A model generated the notes under the pieces. It was not told where the DNA came from. It worked only from the letters and a program-made list of their open reading frames with translations, and did not search any database. Below, in pieces: positions 53,069 to 63,402 of a stretch of 64,000 nucleotides of DNA. The translations under genes were made by a program, and so were the position numbers. The number at the start of each line of letters is the position of its first letter. Positions within the stretch are counted from its first letter, which is position 1. Source of the DNA: CAKZNE01 sp964485405 (GTDB lineage Bacteria; Bacteroidota; Bacteroidia; Flavobacteriales; Schleiferiaceae); NCBI GenBank assembly GCA_964485405.1, contig CAZAJG010000013.1, positions 1 to 64,000 of the forward strand. Reading direction: 5' to 3'.

Positions 53069-54413
53069 GTCCATATCATACCTAATTCTATTCCTTTTTA
53101 TTGGTTTGAGTGCTGCCGCTCAAAGCGACAAAAAGGATAAACTCAAACGCCAAAAAGTTAGGCTAGAAGATGAAATTCAACTCGCCAATAAAATTCTAGC
53201 AGAAACCAGACAAAGTCAAACCCTTTCTCTGGAAAATGTAGAAACTGTAAATCAAAAACTAAAACTTAGGCAAAATCTTATCCGCACGGTTGACCGTGAG
53301 GTTCGATTGTTAAACAAGGATATCTCTGTAACCAATGCCGAGATCGATACGCTACAAAAGAGAATTGAAACATTGAAGAAGGATTATGCCAATATGATCG
53401 TTCAAGCCAATAAAAGCAAGAATAAATACAGCAGGCTCATGTTTATTCTCTCCTCTCAAGATTTTAACCAAGCGTTAAAACGGATTGAGTACATGAAGCA
53501 GTATTCCAACTTTAGGCGCAGACAGGTAGAAGAGATATTAGAAGAGCAAAATACCTTGAGTGAAAAAATTGAAGAGCTCAACATTCAAAAGAATAAAAAA
53601 GCAGCTCTAAAAGCTCAAATGGAACGGGAAAAGAATACCCTCATTGCCGAAAAGAAAGAGCAAGAAGATGCCATTACAGAGCTACGAAAAAAAGAAGGTG
53701 AGGTTGCCAAAGATGTAAAGGCCAAACAAAAGAAAGCCAAGAAACTTGAAAACGAAATACAGCGCATTATTGCCGCTGAGATAAAGAGAGCTCGCGAAAA
53801 AGCAATCCGCAGACAGATTGAAGAAGAAGCCACTTTGGTAGGGCTTAACAAAGGAAAAGACTACTCCAAAAAGACCAGCAACAAAGCCCTTAAAAGTTTA
53901 ATTGAAAAAAGGAAAAAAGAACTATCAGCAAGAAACGAACCGGTTGCTGCTTCTAGTTCTCCGAGCTTTAGCTTAACCCCAGAAGCTAAAAAGCTCGCAG
54001 CTAGCTTTACAGCCAATAAAAGCCGCTTGCCTTGGCCTGTTCAACGGGGTATTGTTATCTCAAAATTTGGACCTCAGCGCCATAAGATCGCAAAAAGCGT
54101 AGTGGTAAATAACAACGGAGTAGATATTGCCACAGAAAAAGGAAGTAAGGCACGTGCCGTTTTTGACGGGGAAGTGCTGAGTGTATTTGCTATTCCGGGT
54201 TCTGGAAACGCTTTAATCATCAAGCATGGAAACTACTTTACGGTTTATCAAAACCTGGCTGAAATTTTTGTGAAAACAGGAGATAAGATTCAAAGTAAGC
54301 AAGAAGTAGCTCTGATCTACTCCGATAAAAAAAGCAATCAAACCAAGCTCCATTTCGAGATTTGGAAAGACACAGATATCGTAGATCCTCTGCCTTGGCT
54401 TGCTAGGCGATAA
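53052..54413 (+). CDS. EnvC-like murein hydrolase activator, M23 family
   Basis: A 453-residue protein started at the ATG giving MSPFFRSISYLIL, a good signal peptide ending in SAAAQ. Residues ~25-260 form a long coiled coil, followed by a Ser/Pro linker and a C-terminal LytM/M23 domain (about 330-450: GIVISKFGPQRH, then GVDIATEKGSKARAVFDG and KLHFEIWKD). The first zinc ligand (usually His-x3-Asp) reads NNGVDIA here, so it is probably a catalytically inactive activator of amidases like EnvC. It acts in the periplasm during cell division. Confidence 0.9.
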   Translation: MSPFFRSISYLILFLFIGLSAAAQSDKKDKLKRQKVRLEDEIQLANKILAETRQSQTLSLENVETVNQKLKLRQNLIRTVDREVRLLNKDISVTNAEIDTLQKRIETLKKDYANMIVQANKSKNKYSRLMFILSSQDFNQALKRIEYMKQYSNFRRRQVEEILEEQNTLSEKIEELNIQKNKKAALKAQMEREKNTLIAEKKEQEDAITELRKKEGEVAKDVKAKQKKAKKLENEIQRIIAAEIKRAREKAIRRQIEEEATLVGLNKGKDYSKKTSNKALKSLIEKRKKELSARNEPVAASSSPSFSLTPEAKKLAASFTANKSRLPWPVQRGIVISKFGPQRHKIAKSVVVNNNGVDIATEKGSKARAVFDGEVLSVFAIPGSGNALIIKHGNYFTVYQNLAEIFVKTGDKIQSKQEVALIYSDKKSNQTKLHFEIWKDTDIVDPLPWLARR

Positions 54414-54463
54414 GCCGCTTTGTTTCTCGATGCTCTACGCGTAAAATAAAAGCCTTTAATTCG

Positions 54464-54471
54464 TAACTTTG
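54464..54471 (+). promoter_or_regulatory. Candidate -7 element for tatA
   Basis: TAACTTTG fits TAnnTTTG, 26 bp before the ATG. Confidence 0.45.
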
Positions 54472-54497
54472 CCCCCTACTTAAAAAAAGAAATTCAT

Positions 54498-54686
54498 ATG
54501 AATTTGGCATCTGTAATGTTAGGCGTTTTAGGTCCATGGCAAATTGTATTAATCGTTGCCGCTTTGCTTCTTCTATTTGGAGGAAGAAAAATACCTGAAC
54601 TTATGCGCGGATTGGGCGGTGGAGTTAAAGAGTTTAAAAATGCCGTTAAGGAAGATGATAACGATTCTCCTAAAGAAGAAAAATAA
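54498..54686 (+). CDS. tatA: Twin-arginine translocase subunit TatA/E
   Basis: A 62-residue protein with one N-terminal membrane helix (about residues 13-28) followed by FGGRKIPELMRGLGGGVKEF, the amphipathic helix signature of TatA. A charged tail completes it. It forms the translocation element for folded proteins. The gene is followed 30 bp later by gatA. Confidence 0.95.
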   Translation: MNLASVMLGVLGPWQIVLIVAALLLLFGGRKIPELMRGLGGGVKEFKNAVKEDDNDSPKEEK

Positions 54687-54716
54687 ACTCTTTACCTGTA
54701 AACACCTAGAGCTTTA

Positions 54717-56137
54717 ATGGAATTTAAAACCATCAAGGAAATACAACTTGCCCTCAAAAGTGGGGAAACCAGTTGTAGCCACCTCGTAGACTTCTATCTC
54801 AAACAAATTGACGACCAAAAAGACATCAATGCCTTTTTGGAAGTGTTTGGAGATGAGGCACGGGAGAAGGCTAAAACTATTGATGAAAAAGTAAAAGACG
54901 GAACGGCTGGTAAATTAGCGGGCGTGGTTATCGGCTTAAAGGATAACCTCTGCTATGCAGATCATAACGTTTCGGCTTCCTCTAAAATTCTTGAAGGATT
55001 TAATTCCTTGTACTCTGCAACTGCAGTGGAAAGACTCTTAGCAGAAGACGCTATTATTATTGGCAGACTCAATTGCGATGAATTTGCAATGGGCTCCTCT
55101 AATGAATACTCGGCTTTTGGTCCGGTGAAGAACCCTAACGATAAAACTAAAGTATCTGAGGTTCCTCCGGAGGTAGCGCTGCTGCTGTAGCTGCTAAACT
55201 TTGCCATGCCACCTTAGGTAGCGATACTGGCGGATCCATTCGTCAACCAGCCAGTTTTTGTGGAGTAGTGGGTTTTAAACCTACCTATGGTCGGGTTTCA
55301 CGTCATGGGTTAATCGCTTTTGCCTCTAGCTTTGATCAAATTGGACCTTTTACTAAAAGTGTAGAAGACAGTGCCCTGTTGTATGAAATTATGGCGGGTT
55401 CAGACGATTTTGACGGTACTCTATCTAGAAAAGAAGTAGAACCTGCTGTCGTTTCAGGAGATACACAAAAGCCTCTGCGTATTGCCTATATAGAAGATTG
55501 CCTCACCAACTCGAAGATCGATCCTGAGATTCGTGAAAAAACGGAGAAGGTAATTGACGATTTAAAGGCGCAAGGCCATACTGTGGAAGGTGTTCGTTTT
55601 CCATGGTTAGACACCATGGTTCCTGTTTACTACATCCTTACCACAGCTGAAGCTTCTTCCAATTTAGCACGCTATGATGGCGTACACTATGGTTATCGCA
55701 GCGATAACGCTACTGATTTAGAATCTACCTACAAACTCTCCCGTACAGAGGGATTTGGAACAGAGGTAAAGCGTAGAATTCTTTTAGGCACCTTTGTATT
55801 GAGTAGTGGTTTTTACGATGCCTACTATGGCAAAGCGCAAAAAGCTAGAAGACTGGTTAAAGACGAAACAGACAAACTCTTTGAGTCCTACGATCTTATA
55901 TTATCGCCAACCACCCCCGGAACGGCCTTCGATATGGGACAAGAAGTAACCGACCCTACTGTACTTTATCTAGAGGATATATTTACCGTGCAAGCGAACA
56001 TAGCCGGAACTCCAGCCATCTCGCTACCCTTAGGAAAACACAGCAACGGCCTTCCTTTTGGGATTCAACTTATGGGGCCAAGTTTTGGAGAAAAACAGCT
56101 GTTAGAATTTTCTGCGCATTTAATGAACAGCAACTAG
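54717..56137 (+). pseudogene. gatA: Glu-tRNA(Gln) amidotransferase subunit A, frameshifted
   Basis: Two open pieces (54717-55190 and about 55160-56137, longest start 55268) together make one GatA of about 473 residues, the normal length. The break lies at about 55158, where GTATCTGAGG would need one extra G (TCTGGAGG) to read SGGSSGGSAAAVAA, the amidase signature containing catalytic Ser residues. The upstream Lys (GLKDN) and everything after are intact. GatA liberates ammonia from glutamine for transamidation of Glu-tRNA(Gln) and is essential in most Bacteroidota, so a sequencing error is likely; a real mutation is less so. Confidence 0.92.
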
Positions 56138-56269
56138 TTGAAAAATAGAAGCTTCACACCTGCGTTTAGCTAGTATAAATTTTCATTTTGTGGAGTACAA
56201 TCTTTTGCGAAAAGATTGATTCAATGAAGAAGGAAACCGTGCAAAATTTTGTCACAAAAACATAAACAC

Positions 56270-57814
56270 ATGAAAAAGCTCACCTTTATCCTTTGCCTAA
56301 TTGGTATCACCTCCATGCATGCAGCAGGCTGGCAGCCGGAAGAGGGAGACACCACCAAAAAGATAGATTCTTTAAACATTGCCGATATTCAATTGGTAGA
56401 TCTTCCTCTATCCCAATATTTAGATAGTTTGATGGTCTTGAACTTTTTCGAATCAGACTCTTCTTCATTTTCCACTGGGAATTTTACAGAGGCAGACTCC
56501 TCCCTGTTAGGAGTTATTCCAGATTTTCCGGATTCCATATATCAACAAAGATTAGCGGAACTCAATGCTCAAACCCCTTTGAATTTAGATTATAACGTTT
56601 ACGTAAAACGCTACATAAACATGTACACCAAAAGGAGGAGAGAACAGGTAAGCCGTATGCTGGGACTAGCCGAGTACTACTACCCTCTTTTTGAAGAATC
56701 TTTAGATCAGTACAACATTCCCATGGAATTAAAGCACTTGGCTATTGTTGAGTCTGCTTTAAACCCTCTTGCCCGCTCTAGAGTAGGTGCTACCGGATTG
56801 TGGCAGTTTATGTACGCTACTGGTAAATTAAACGGACTTAATGTTTCCAGCTACATCGATGAACGTAGTGATCCTATTAAATCAACCCAAGCCGCTTGTA
56901 AATACTTGAGCCAACTCTATTCCATTTATGAAGATTGGAACTTGGTTTTGGCCGCTTACAATTCAGGACCTGGTAATGTAAACAAAGCCATTAGACGATC
57001 TGGTGGCAGAAAAAACTATTGGCAAATAAGACCTTTTCTTCCCAGAGAAACAGCCGGTTATGTTCCCGCCTTTATTGCCGTAAACTACATTATGAACTAC
57101 GCTCCAGAACATTACATTTATCCAACTGGAGTTAAAATGTCTTATTTTAATACAGATACGATAGCGATTAAACAAGAACTTAGCTTTGATCAAATTGCGG
57201 AGCTCATGGATTTGGATATTGAAGAACTGCAGTTTTTAAACCCAGCCTACCGCTATAAGATCATTCCAAAAAAGAAAAAAGGCTATTATTCTTTAACCCT
57301 ACCTTCTAGTAAAATGGGCCTTTTTGTATCTAATGAAGATTCTATTTACGCCATTGCTCAGCGCGACTTTAAGCAAAAACAGGTAGAGCTTCCTCAATAT
57401 GTGGAAATGAATGATCGTGTACGTCACCGTGTACGTTCTGGGGAGTTTTTAGGTTCTATTGCCCGTAAATATGGAGTATCTGTAAGGAGCATTAAAAGAT
57501 GGAACGGCTTAAGAAGTGATAATCTGCGTATCGGTCAACGGTTGACTATTCACCCTAGGAAAATGCCTTCAACTACCGCCAGTAATACACGAAAAAAGAA
57601 CAAAACAACAACTAAGAAAACGGTATCCAAACCTACTTCCACTCCTCCTTCTGGAGACTACAGAACCTATACCGTTAAAAGTGGAGACTCCTTTTACAGT
57701 ATTGCCCGAAATTACCCTGGTATTAGTGCTCAAAATATTATGGATTGGAACAATATTTCGAATGCAAAAAGGTTAAAACCAGGCATGAGTCTTAAAATTT
57801 ATTCCGGATCCTAA
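56270..57814 (+). CDS. Membrane-bound lytic transglycosylase D-like, LysM
   Basis: A 514-residue protein started at the ATG giving MKKLTFILCLIG (signal peptide); an upstream TTG at 56249 is less likely. An SLT domain lies around 110-270, with the catalytic Glu in HLAIVESALNPLARS, the GLWQFM motif and AAYNSGPGNVNKAI. Two C-terminal LysM domains (about 380-430 and 465-512: YTVKSGDSFYSIAR) bind peptidoglycan. It cleaves glycan strands to 1,6-anhydro ends in the periplasm. Its stop abuts the next start. Confidence 0.93.
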   Translation: MKKLTFILCLIGITSMHAAGWQPEEGDTTKKIDSLNIADIQLVDLPLSQYLDSLMVLNFFESDSSSFSTGNFTEADSSLLGVIPDFPDSIYQQRLAELNAQTPLNLDYNVYVKRYINMYTKRRREQVSRMLGLAEYYYPLFEESLDQYNIPMELKHLAIVESALNPLARSRVGATGLWQFMYATGKLNGLNVSSYIDERSDPIKSTQAACKYLSQLYSIYEDWNLVLAAYNSGPGNVNKAIRRSGGRKNYWQIRPFLPRETAGYVPAFIAVNYIMNYAPEHYIYPTGVKMSYFNTDTIAIKQELSFDQIAELMDLDIEELQFLNPAYRYKIIPKKKKGYYSLTLPSSKMGLFVSNEDSIYAIAQRDFKQKQVELPQYVEMNDRVRHRVRSGEFLGSIARKYGVSVRSIKRWNGLRSDNLRIGQRLTIHPRKMPSTTASNTRKKNKTTTKKTVSKPTSTPPSGDYRTYTVKSGDSFYSIARNYPGISAQNIMDWNNISNAKRLKPGMSLKIYSGS

Positions 57815-58830
57815 TGATAAAAAAAGCCAGCCTCCTTCTATTGTCCTTAGCATTTATCGCTTGTAACTCTTCTGAGCCAAAAGGTGATGATCAATCCATT
57901 ATTCCAACCAATAAAACTTCCGATAGTTTTTTACCATCCAGCAATGGTGGACGTATGGATATCATCGTAGTTGCGAAGGAATCTTTATGGCAAACAGCAG
58001 CTGGCGATGCGTTTAGAAAGTATTTCACCGTTGAACAAGCTGGTCTTCCGCAACCGGAATCTCTATTTAATGTAAGGCAAGTAGAGCCCAGAGAATTTAA
58101 CGATCTCCTTAAACGCTCCCGAACAGTTGTAGTATTGGAAAAAGGAATGGATCTAGAAAAAGCTTATGCCTTTCAAAAAAACCAATGGGCTAAACCGCAA
58201 TTGGTGTTTAGTTTTAAAGGAAAAACGCCTGAAGAGATTGCTGAATTGGTTCAACAGCAACAAGCGGATATCATTAAAAAGATAAAAGCGCATGAGATTA
58301 AAGTGCTTCAGGCACGCTTAAAAAAAGGCGGTTTTCAAAAGCCACCTAAAATGTTGGCAAAGCATAATGTAAGTCTTAACATTCCTAAAGCTTTTAAGCT
58401 AGATCAGGAAAACGACAACCTATTGGTTTTTTGGAATAAGACCTTTAAAACCGATCAAGGGATTATTGTACACTTTGAGCCTTTGGATGAAGATTTGGCT
58501 TCTATTGGCACCAACACCATTCCGCTTAGAGATAGCATTACCAAACGCTATATTCAGGGTGCTCAAAAAGGGAGTTACATGGCTACAGAGATGCTTGTTC
58601 CTCCTACCATTACACAAACAGAATTAGCGGGACAGTTTACCCTTGAAACGCGTGGTTTGTGGAAAACGGTGAACGATTTTATGGGAGGTGCTTTCATCAA
58701 CTACACTGTGTACGATGAAAAAAACAAGCAGATCATCTTTTTAGATGCTTTCTTATATTCTCCTGAAACACAAAAACGCAAGTTCGTTTTAGAGCTTGAA
58801 GCAATCTTAAAGTCGCTTAAGATTTCATAG
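57814..58830 (+). CDS. DUF4837 lipoprotein
   Basis: A 338-residue lipoprotein (lipobox AFIAC, Cys near residue 17) matching DUF4837 throughout: GGRMDIIVVAKESLWQ near 45, VRQVEPREFNDLLKRSRTVV near 87, and a C-terminal FMGGAFINYTVYDEKNKQIIFLD. The family is confined to Bacteroidota and of unknown function. It overlaps the MltD-like stop by one base, so the two are one transcript and may work together in the envelope. Confidence 0.9.
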   Translation: MIKKASLLLLSLAFIACNSSEPKGDDQSIIPTNKTSDSFLPSSNGGRMDIIVVAKESLWQTAAGDAFRKYFTVEQAGLPQPESLFNVRQVEPREFNDLLKRSRTVVVLEKGMDLEKAYAFQKNQWAKPQLVFSFKGKTPEEIAELVQQQQADIIKKIKAHEIKVLQARLKKGGFQKPPKMLAKHNVSLNIPKAFKLDQENDNLLVFWNKTFKTDQGIIVHFEPLDEDLASIGTNTIPLRDSITKRYIQGAQKGSYMATEMLVPPTITQTELAGQFTLETRGLWKTVNDFMGGAFINYTVYDEKNKQIIFLDAFLYSPETQKRKFVLELEAILKSLKIS

Positions 58831-60178
58831 CTTCTTGAAGCATGATTCTCCGGTGCCATTTTGTAAAGAAATAAGCACACCCTACTATTGCGATTAGGAA
58901 TAAAATCAAGGAAACATAAGCGGGTATGTTAAAATGCCCTAGAAGGTGGTGCTGATTCCATTTCCCCTCCATTATTCTTGGAACGATAACATCCAGCAAT
59001 GGAAACTTATATTCTGTAGAAGGATACAAAACCGTAGCCTTATTGAGCACCACATGAATAAGCCCGAAAATGCCAAGCCCATAAAACAAAGTCTTACCCA
59101 CTCCACTCCACCTAGGTTTAAATTCCACCAGAAATGGTACCAAAACAACTATTGGATTTAGGTAGCGTGGCCCAAAAGTCCATCCTTGATACCAGCTTTT
59201 ACTAGAGGCAATGAGTAGAACATAACTGATCACCATCCAGAAAGCAACACCTTCCTTTTTCCTAATATTAAAAATAGGCTTAAACTTGGCTATCGAGAAA
59301 AAAGCGATAATTAAGGGTGTGTAAAAGATCAGACCGCGATAAGGAGAAATGGTAATATGAAAAAGGGCTTCAAGTGAAGGCAGTTGAAAACCATACGCCT
59401 CGCTGTTCATCTTAAAACCTTCCTGAAATTTGTAAGCAAAATCCCAAGGTGAATGAGTGAGTATGTGGTTATAAAACAACTGCAGTAAGAGAAAAGGGAG
59501 TAAACCGAATAAGAGTTGAAAACCACCTTTATACTTTTTCTGAACGATAAAATAGACTCCAAAAACAACTGCCAACAACAAAGTTGTATACTCAGACATA
59601 AAGCTCATCCCTAAAAAAACACCCACCTGCACCCACTTTTCTTTCTCAAAAGCAGTGAAGGTTAAAAAGATGAGAAAGGCCGTTAAGGTGTGACTAAAGA
59701 ATGTGCCTGAAAACGCAAACAAAAAGCTGCCCATAAAGTAAAAGAGCATAATCTTTACGCCATAAGTATGATTCCATACTTTGTTTTTCAGAAAGCCCAT
59801 CAACATCAGCACAAAAGGTAGAGCACCAAAAACCAAAGCGCCAAGACCGATAGTGAAGCTCAACTGTTCCTCAACCGAAACATCTTTTAAGGGATAAATA
59901 GCATTGGCCACATATAAAACCGGAACCATTAAGAACCCTGCTAACGGGCTTTTGTCTGAATAATAGTGATCGCCAATAGTTGCTTTGTCTCCCGTATATT
60001 TTGCGTACTCGTCAATAGCCAAATCGCCTTCTAGAACCAAGCTTAATGGCATGGCCGCTCTCGATACGGTATTCCATGACAGGGATCTATCTAAGTAAAA
60101 AGTAGACAGAACAAATAGCACCAAAAATAAGGCTGTAAAGAAGGAGAAACGATTTTTATGGCTAAGCTCTAAGCCCAT
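58817..60178 (-). CDS. Integral membrane protein, GT-C glycosyltransferase-like
   Basis: A 453-residue protein with about 10-12 membrane helices. Near the N-terminus, between the first helices, is a loop with acidic residues and GDHYYSDKSPLAGFL, as in GT-C/mannosyltransferase-type enzymes. No close family is named. It would act on lipid-linked sugars in the inner membrane; this is an inference from fold. Overlaps the 3' end of the DUF4837 gene by 14 bp, convergently. Confidence 0.7.
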   Translation of the reverse strand: MGLELSHKNRFSFFTALFLVLFVLSTFYLDRSLSWNTVSRAAMPLSLVLEGDLAIDEYAKYTGDKATIGDHYYSDKSPLAGFLMVPVLYVANAIYPLKDVSVEEQLSFTIGLGALVFGALPFVLMLMGFLKNKVWNHTYGVKIMLFYFMGSFLFAFSGTFFSHTLTAFLIFLTFTAFEKEKWVQVGVFLGMSFMSEYTTLLLAVVFGVYFIVQKKYKGGFQLLFGLLPFLLLQLFYNHILTHSPWDFAYKFQEGFKMNSEAYGFQLPSLEALFHITISPYRGLIFYTPLIIAFFSIAKFKPIFNIRKKEGVAFWMVISYVLLIASSKSWYQGWTFGPRYLNPIVVLVPFLVEFKPRWSGVGKTLFYGLGIFGLIHVVLNKATVLYPSTEYKFPLLDVIVPRIMEGKWNQHHLLGHFNIPAYVSLILFLIAIVGCAYFFTKWHRRIMLQEAMKS

Positions 60179-60189
60179 TTGGATTTTGA

Positions 60190-60909
60190 TTAATGCAAAA
60201 CGGTGTGCAACACATCGATAGACTTCAAGTTTCCGAAATCCTTGATGTGCAATCGAAAATAATCAATTAAGGCTTCTAAGAGCATAGAACGATTTGTAGA
60301 GCTGAGTTGAAAGCTCTCTAGGTCTTCCAGCTCCAAGCCATCTAGCTTTTTCCACTCCTTGAGTAGAGGCTCCTTTAAAAAATGACTATGAAGAGGCTCC
60401 GAACTGTAATAATTACCCTCTGATAGGTCAAAAAAGCCTTTTTCTTGAGCTTTTTGTGGTTTAAAACCTAAAAAGGAGCTCAATCGATACAAAAAGAATA
60501 AATGAAAGTTTGCAACACCTTTATCTAGGCTATCGAGGTAATAAATAGAAGACGATAAATAGTCGAATAAATCAGGTTGCGCTTCTTCCTCATGAAGCAC
60601 ATGGCTTAGTACTTCTGCCAAAAACATACTGAGGCAGTTTTTTATGGGATCGTAAAAAAGTTGCTCATAGAGCTGGTGGTGAGAGACTTCCTTTAGCCGT
60701 TTTAATTCTCCTTTAGATTTGGGATAAAACACCACTTCAAATTGGTTAAGTGGCATGGCAATAGAAGATTTTAACTTTCCTTTTTTTCCTCTAACTCCAC
60801 CAACAATAAAGCTGAGCAAACCGTAATCCTTAGAATATGATTTTAGAATAATACTACTGTCCCCATACTTTACTGATCCAAGAACAATAACCCGAGACTT
60901 TTGGAGCAT
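60190..60909 (-). CDS. recO: DNA repair protein RecO
   Basis: A 239-residue RecO. The N-terminal OB-fold contains SRVIVLGSVKYGDSSIILK and SFIVGGVRGKKGKL, and a helical C-terminal half follows. The zinc-finger cysteines of some RecO proteins are absent, as is usual in Bacteroidota. It loads RecA with RecR. It lies 2 bp downstream of porZ, a gene order often seen in this phylum. Confidence 0.93.
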   Translation of the reverse strand: MLQKSRVIVLGSVKYGDSSIILKSYSKDYGLLSFIVGGVRGKKGKLKSSIAMPLNQFEVVFYPKSKGELKRLKEVSHHQLYEQLFYDPIKNCLSMFLAEVLSHVLHEEEAQPDLFDYLSSSIYYLDSLDKGVANFHLFFLYRLSSFLGFKPQKAQEKGFFDLSEGNYYSSEPLHSHFLKEPLLKEWKKLDGLELEDLESFQLSSTNRSMLLEALIDYFRLHIKDFGNLKSIDVLHTVLH

Positions 60910-60911
60910 TT

Positions 60912-63236
60912 TTAGTTGACAATAAGAATTTTAGTTACTTCGGTTGCCGATCCTAAATCGTTGGTGATGTAAGCTAAATATACTCCTGATTTTGCTCGAA
61001 CCCCATCAAAACTATTTCCACTCCAAAGCGCTTGTCCTCCTTCTGCTACGGTTTCAAAAACAATATTTCCTTCAATATCGGTAATCTTAACCTGTGCATT
61101 GGTTACCAAGCCTCTAATTAAAATAGGTCCAGTATAGCCTGGCTCTACCGGATTTGGGTAGGCATATACATCCTCATTAAAATCACTCCCTTCGGTAGCT
61201 ACTCCTTGAAAAGCCACTAAACCTTGATCTGTACCAAAATAAACAACTCCCGTTTCATCGTCAATTTCAATATCCAACACATTGTTGCTTATCAACGGAC
61301 TATTACTTGAAGTAAAATGATAAATTTCTTCTCTACCATCGGTAGACGTATAAAACGCACCACTGTTAGATGTGGCAAACCATTTTTTATTGGAGCCATC
61401 CACTTCAATATCGTTTACCTCTTCTCCCCCTAAAAAAGGATCTCCTAAGCCATCGCCATCCTCATCAATGATGATGCGTTGAGCATCAAAATTCCGATTG
61501 GGCTCAAAGAGGTTTTGTGGACTGAATAAAACCGCAACACCTTCATCTGTGCCTATCCATATCTCTCCATCTTTATCTTCGGCAAACGATAAAACTCGCT
61601 CTGTAGGAAGATTTCCAGCGTTTTCCGTAGAAGTCATTCTTTTAGTCTCCAATTGCCCATTGGTAAAGCGCCCTACAATAATACCAGAGGTACGGGTTTG
61701 CATCCAAATTTGATCCAAAGTGGTAAACATAATATCTTTTACAGGCACTCCACTTCCTCCAGCAGAACCTACCCCATAACTCTGCACTGTTCCATCTGCT
61801 CTCAATACGCCTAACGGACGATCCGTAAGTGAATTTGTAAACCACAGGTTTCCATCAGGATCATACGCAAAGCCGCCTATCCGATGATTTCCAGACCCTC
61901 CAAGACTAGGCAATACCTCTTCTGTTACTGAAGCACTATTTATGATTCGCACAAATTGATTGTCTTGAAACTCCACAATACCCGAGCCGTAAGCACTTAA
62001 AAAATAATGTGATACATCGTTGGGGTCGGACATAATTTCTACAATGTCTTTATACTCATCAAAAGTGGTATTGGATACATTATCCCAAGTGAAATCATTT
62101 AAAACGGAAAAGCCAGAATTATTAAACTGTGGCGACCATACCGGATCAATTTCTCCCGGTGACATAAAAAGGATGCTCTGGTTGGTATGCATTCCATTAA
62201 TCTTTTTGGTGACCGGAGAATTGGGGTTAAAGTTTTGAATAAATAGTTTTTGAAAGTTTAAAAACAAACCATCTCCATCGTCCACAATCCATACCGACTC
62301 TGCGCCATCATCTATCACTGCTGCTTGAGGTCTAAAGCCGGGAACGCCTGTTTGGTCTTCTACAGCTCCAGAAACCACATTGTATTGTACGGCAAAATTT
62401 TGATCATATCCGGCAACACTAAAACCATTACAAACGAGTAGAACACCTTGACTTTCACGTACATGAAAATAATTCGCTTCTGGAATTTCAGAGGCGTATA
62501 TCCACTGTCCGTTTCTTCTGTAAAAGATAGAATCGTTTCCGTTATCCCCCTTTTTATTCACCAATACTTCTCCTTGAAAAATCGTTACATCTTCAACTTC
62601 GGTTGTAAAACCAATACTATCGTTCCAACGTTCAAAAAATTGCAACTGCTCATTGAGCGAAGAACTAAATAGTCCCAATTCCGTTGCTGCGTAAATACTA
62701 TCGTTATCTGGGTTTATAACCACCTCATTTACCCGAACGGTTGCTCCTTTTGGTCCAATGATGTAGGTTTCTTTGATAATTTCTTGCTCTAAATCCAACA
62801 CCACAATTCCAAAATCTGTTGACATGTAAACTAGGTCACCGTAAGGATACAGATGGTTGATGGTTTTTAAACCTGGGAAATTCGCGGAAAGGGTAATATC
62901 TGATATATTGGTAACCTGATCTCCTTTAAGAATATCAATATTGGCGTTTGCATAGCCTATGATGATTTCATCTCTAGACTCCGCATAAGCCATGTCGGTT
63001 ATATTGATATCGCTTAGCCCACTGAGTTTTGAAATTCTCTTTATATCGCGGTCTACTTTGCTAAAAATAAAAAGACCTTGCTCTGATGCACTATAAACCA
63101 AATCCCCTACTTGCACTACCGCTACTCCTGCCCCATAGGGAAGATGATCAATCCAAACTCCAACCTCACTGGTGGTTTGAGCTTTTAAAGAAGATAAAGC
63201 TATAATGCTGAAAAATAAATATTTAACTATTTTCAT
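60912..63236 (-). CDS. porZ: PorZ-like type IX secretion protein
   Basis: A 774-residue protein with a signal peptide (residues 1-19) and two beta-propellers (about 25-660). The opening WIDHLPYGAGVAVVQVGDLV and LSGLSDINITDMAYAESRDE fit PorZ, the protein that delivers the A-LPS anchor to T9SS cargo. The last ~85 residues are a T9SS type-A C-terminal sorting domain (YPNPVEPG, VKITDIEGNIVF, and the final EVTKILIVN), so it is itself secreted to the surface. Adjacent to recO as in other Bacteroidota. Confidence 0.9.
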   Translation of the reverse strand: MKIVKYLFFSIIALSSLKAQTTSEVGVWIDHLPYGAGVAVVQVGDLVYSASEQGLFIFSKVDRDIKRISKLSGLSDINITDMAYAESRDEIIIGYANANIDILKGDQVTNISDITLSANFPGLKTINHLYPYGDLVYMSTDFGIVVLDLEQEIIKETYIIGPKGATVRVNEVVINPDNDSIYAATELGLFSSSLNEQLQFFERWNDSIGFTTEVEDVTIFQGEVLVNKKGDNGNDSIFYRRNGQWIYASEIPEANYFHVRESQGVLLVCNGFSVAGYDQNFAVQYNVVSGAVEDQTGVPGFRPQAAVIDDGAESVWIVDDGDGLFLNFQKLFIQNFNPNSPVTKKINGMHTNQSILFMSPGEIDPVWSPQFNNSGFSVLNDFTWDNVSNTTFDEYKDIVEIMSDPNDVSHYFLSAYGSGIVEFQDNQFVRIINSASVTEEVLPSLGGSGNHRIGGFAYDPDGNLWFTNSLTDRPLGVLRADGTVQSYGVGSAGGSGVPVKDIMFTTLDQIWMQTRTSGIIVGRFTNGQLETKRMTSTENAGNLPTERVLSFAEDKDGEIWIGTDEGVAVLFSPQNLFEPNRNFDAQRIIIDEDGDGLGDPFLGGEEVNDIEVDGSNKKWFATSNSGAFYTSTDGREEIYHFTSSNSPLISNNVLDIEIDDETGVVYFGTDQGLVAFQGVATEGSDFNEDVYAYPNPVEPGYTGPILIRGLVTNAQVKITDIEGNIVFETVAEGGQALWSGNSFDGVRAKSGVYLAYITNDLGSATEVTKILIVN

Positions 63237-63325
63237 GCTGCCAAAAAAAGCGTTTTATGCATTAAGAAACGCTAAAGCTATTCAAAAATGATCTCAAAGG
63301 GCAACTTTCTGCTCGTTTGAATTGA

Positions 63326-63333
63326 TATCTTTG
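63326..63333 (+). promoter_or_regulatory. Candidate -7 element for ricT
   Basis: TATCTTTG fits TAnnTTTG, 69 bp before the ATG in the 166-bp gap divergent from porZ. Confidence 0.4.
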
Positions 63334-63402
63334 CTTTGATTAGCGCTTTTTGCGCAAAAATACCTGTTGGTATTAAATACAGTTTTTACACAAATACAGA
63401 TT

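Noticed and set aside
53871..54413. Active M23 endopeptidase
   Set aside because: The usual His-x3-Asp zinc motif is replaced by NNGVD, so an EnvC-type activator is preferred.
54717..56137. Two separate amidase genes
   Set aside because: The second piece lacks a plausible start, and both together give exactly one GatA with a single-base shift.
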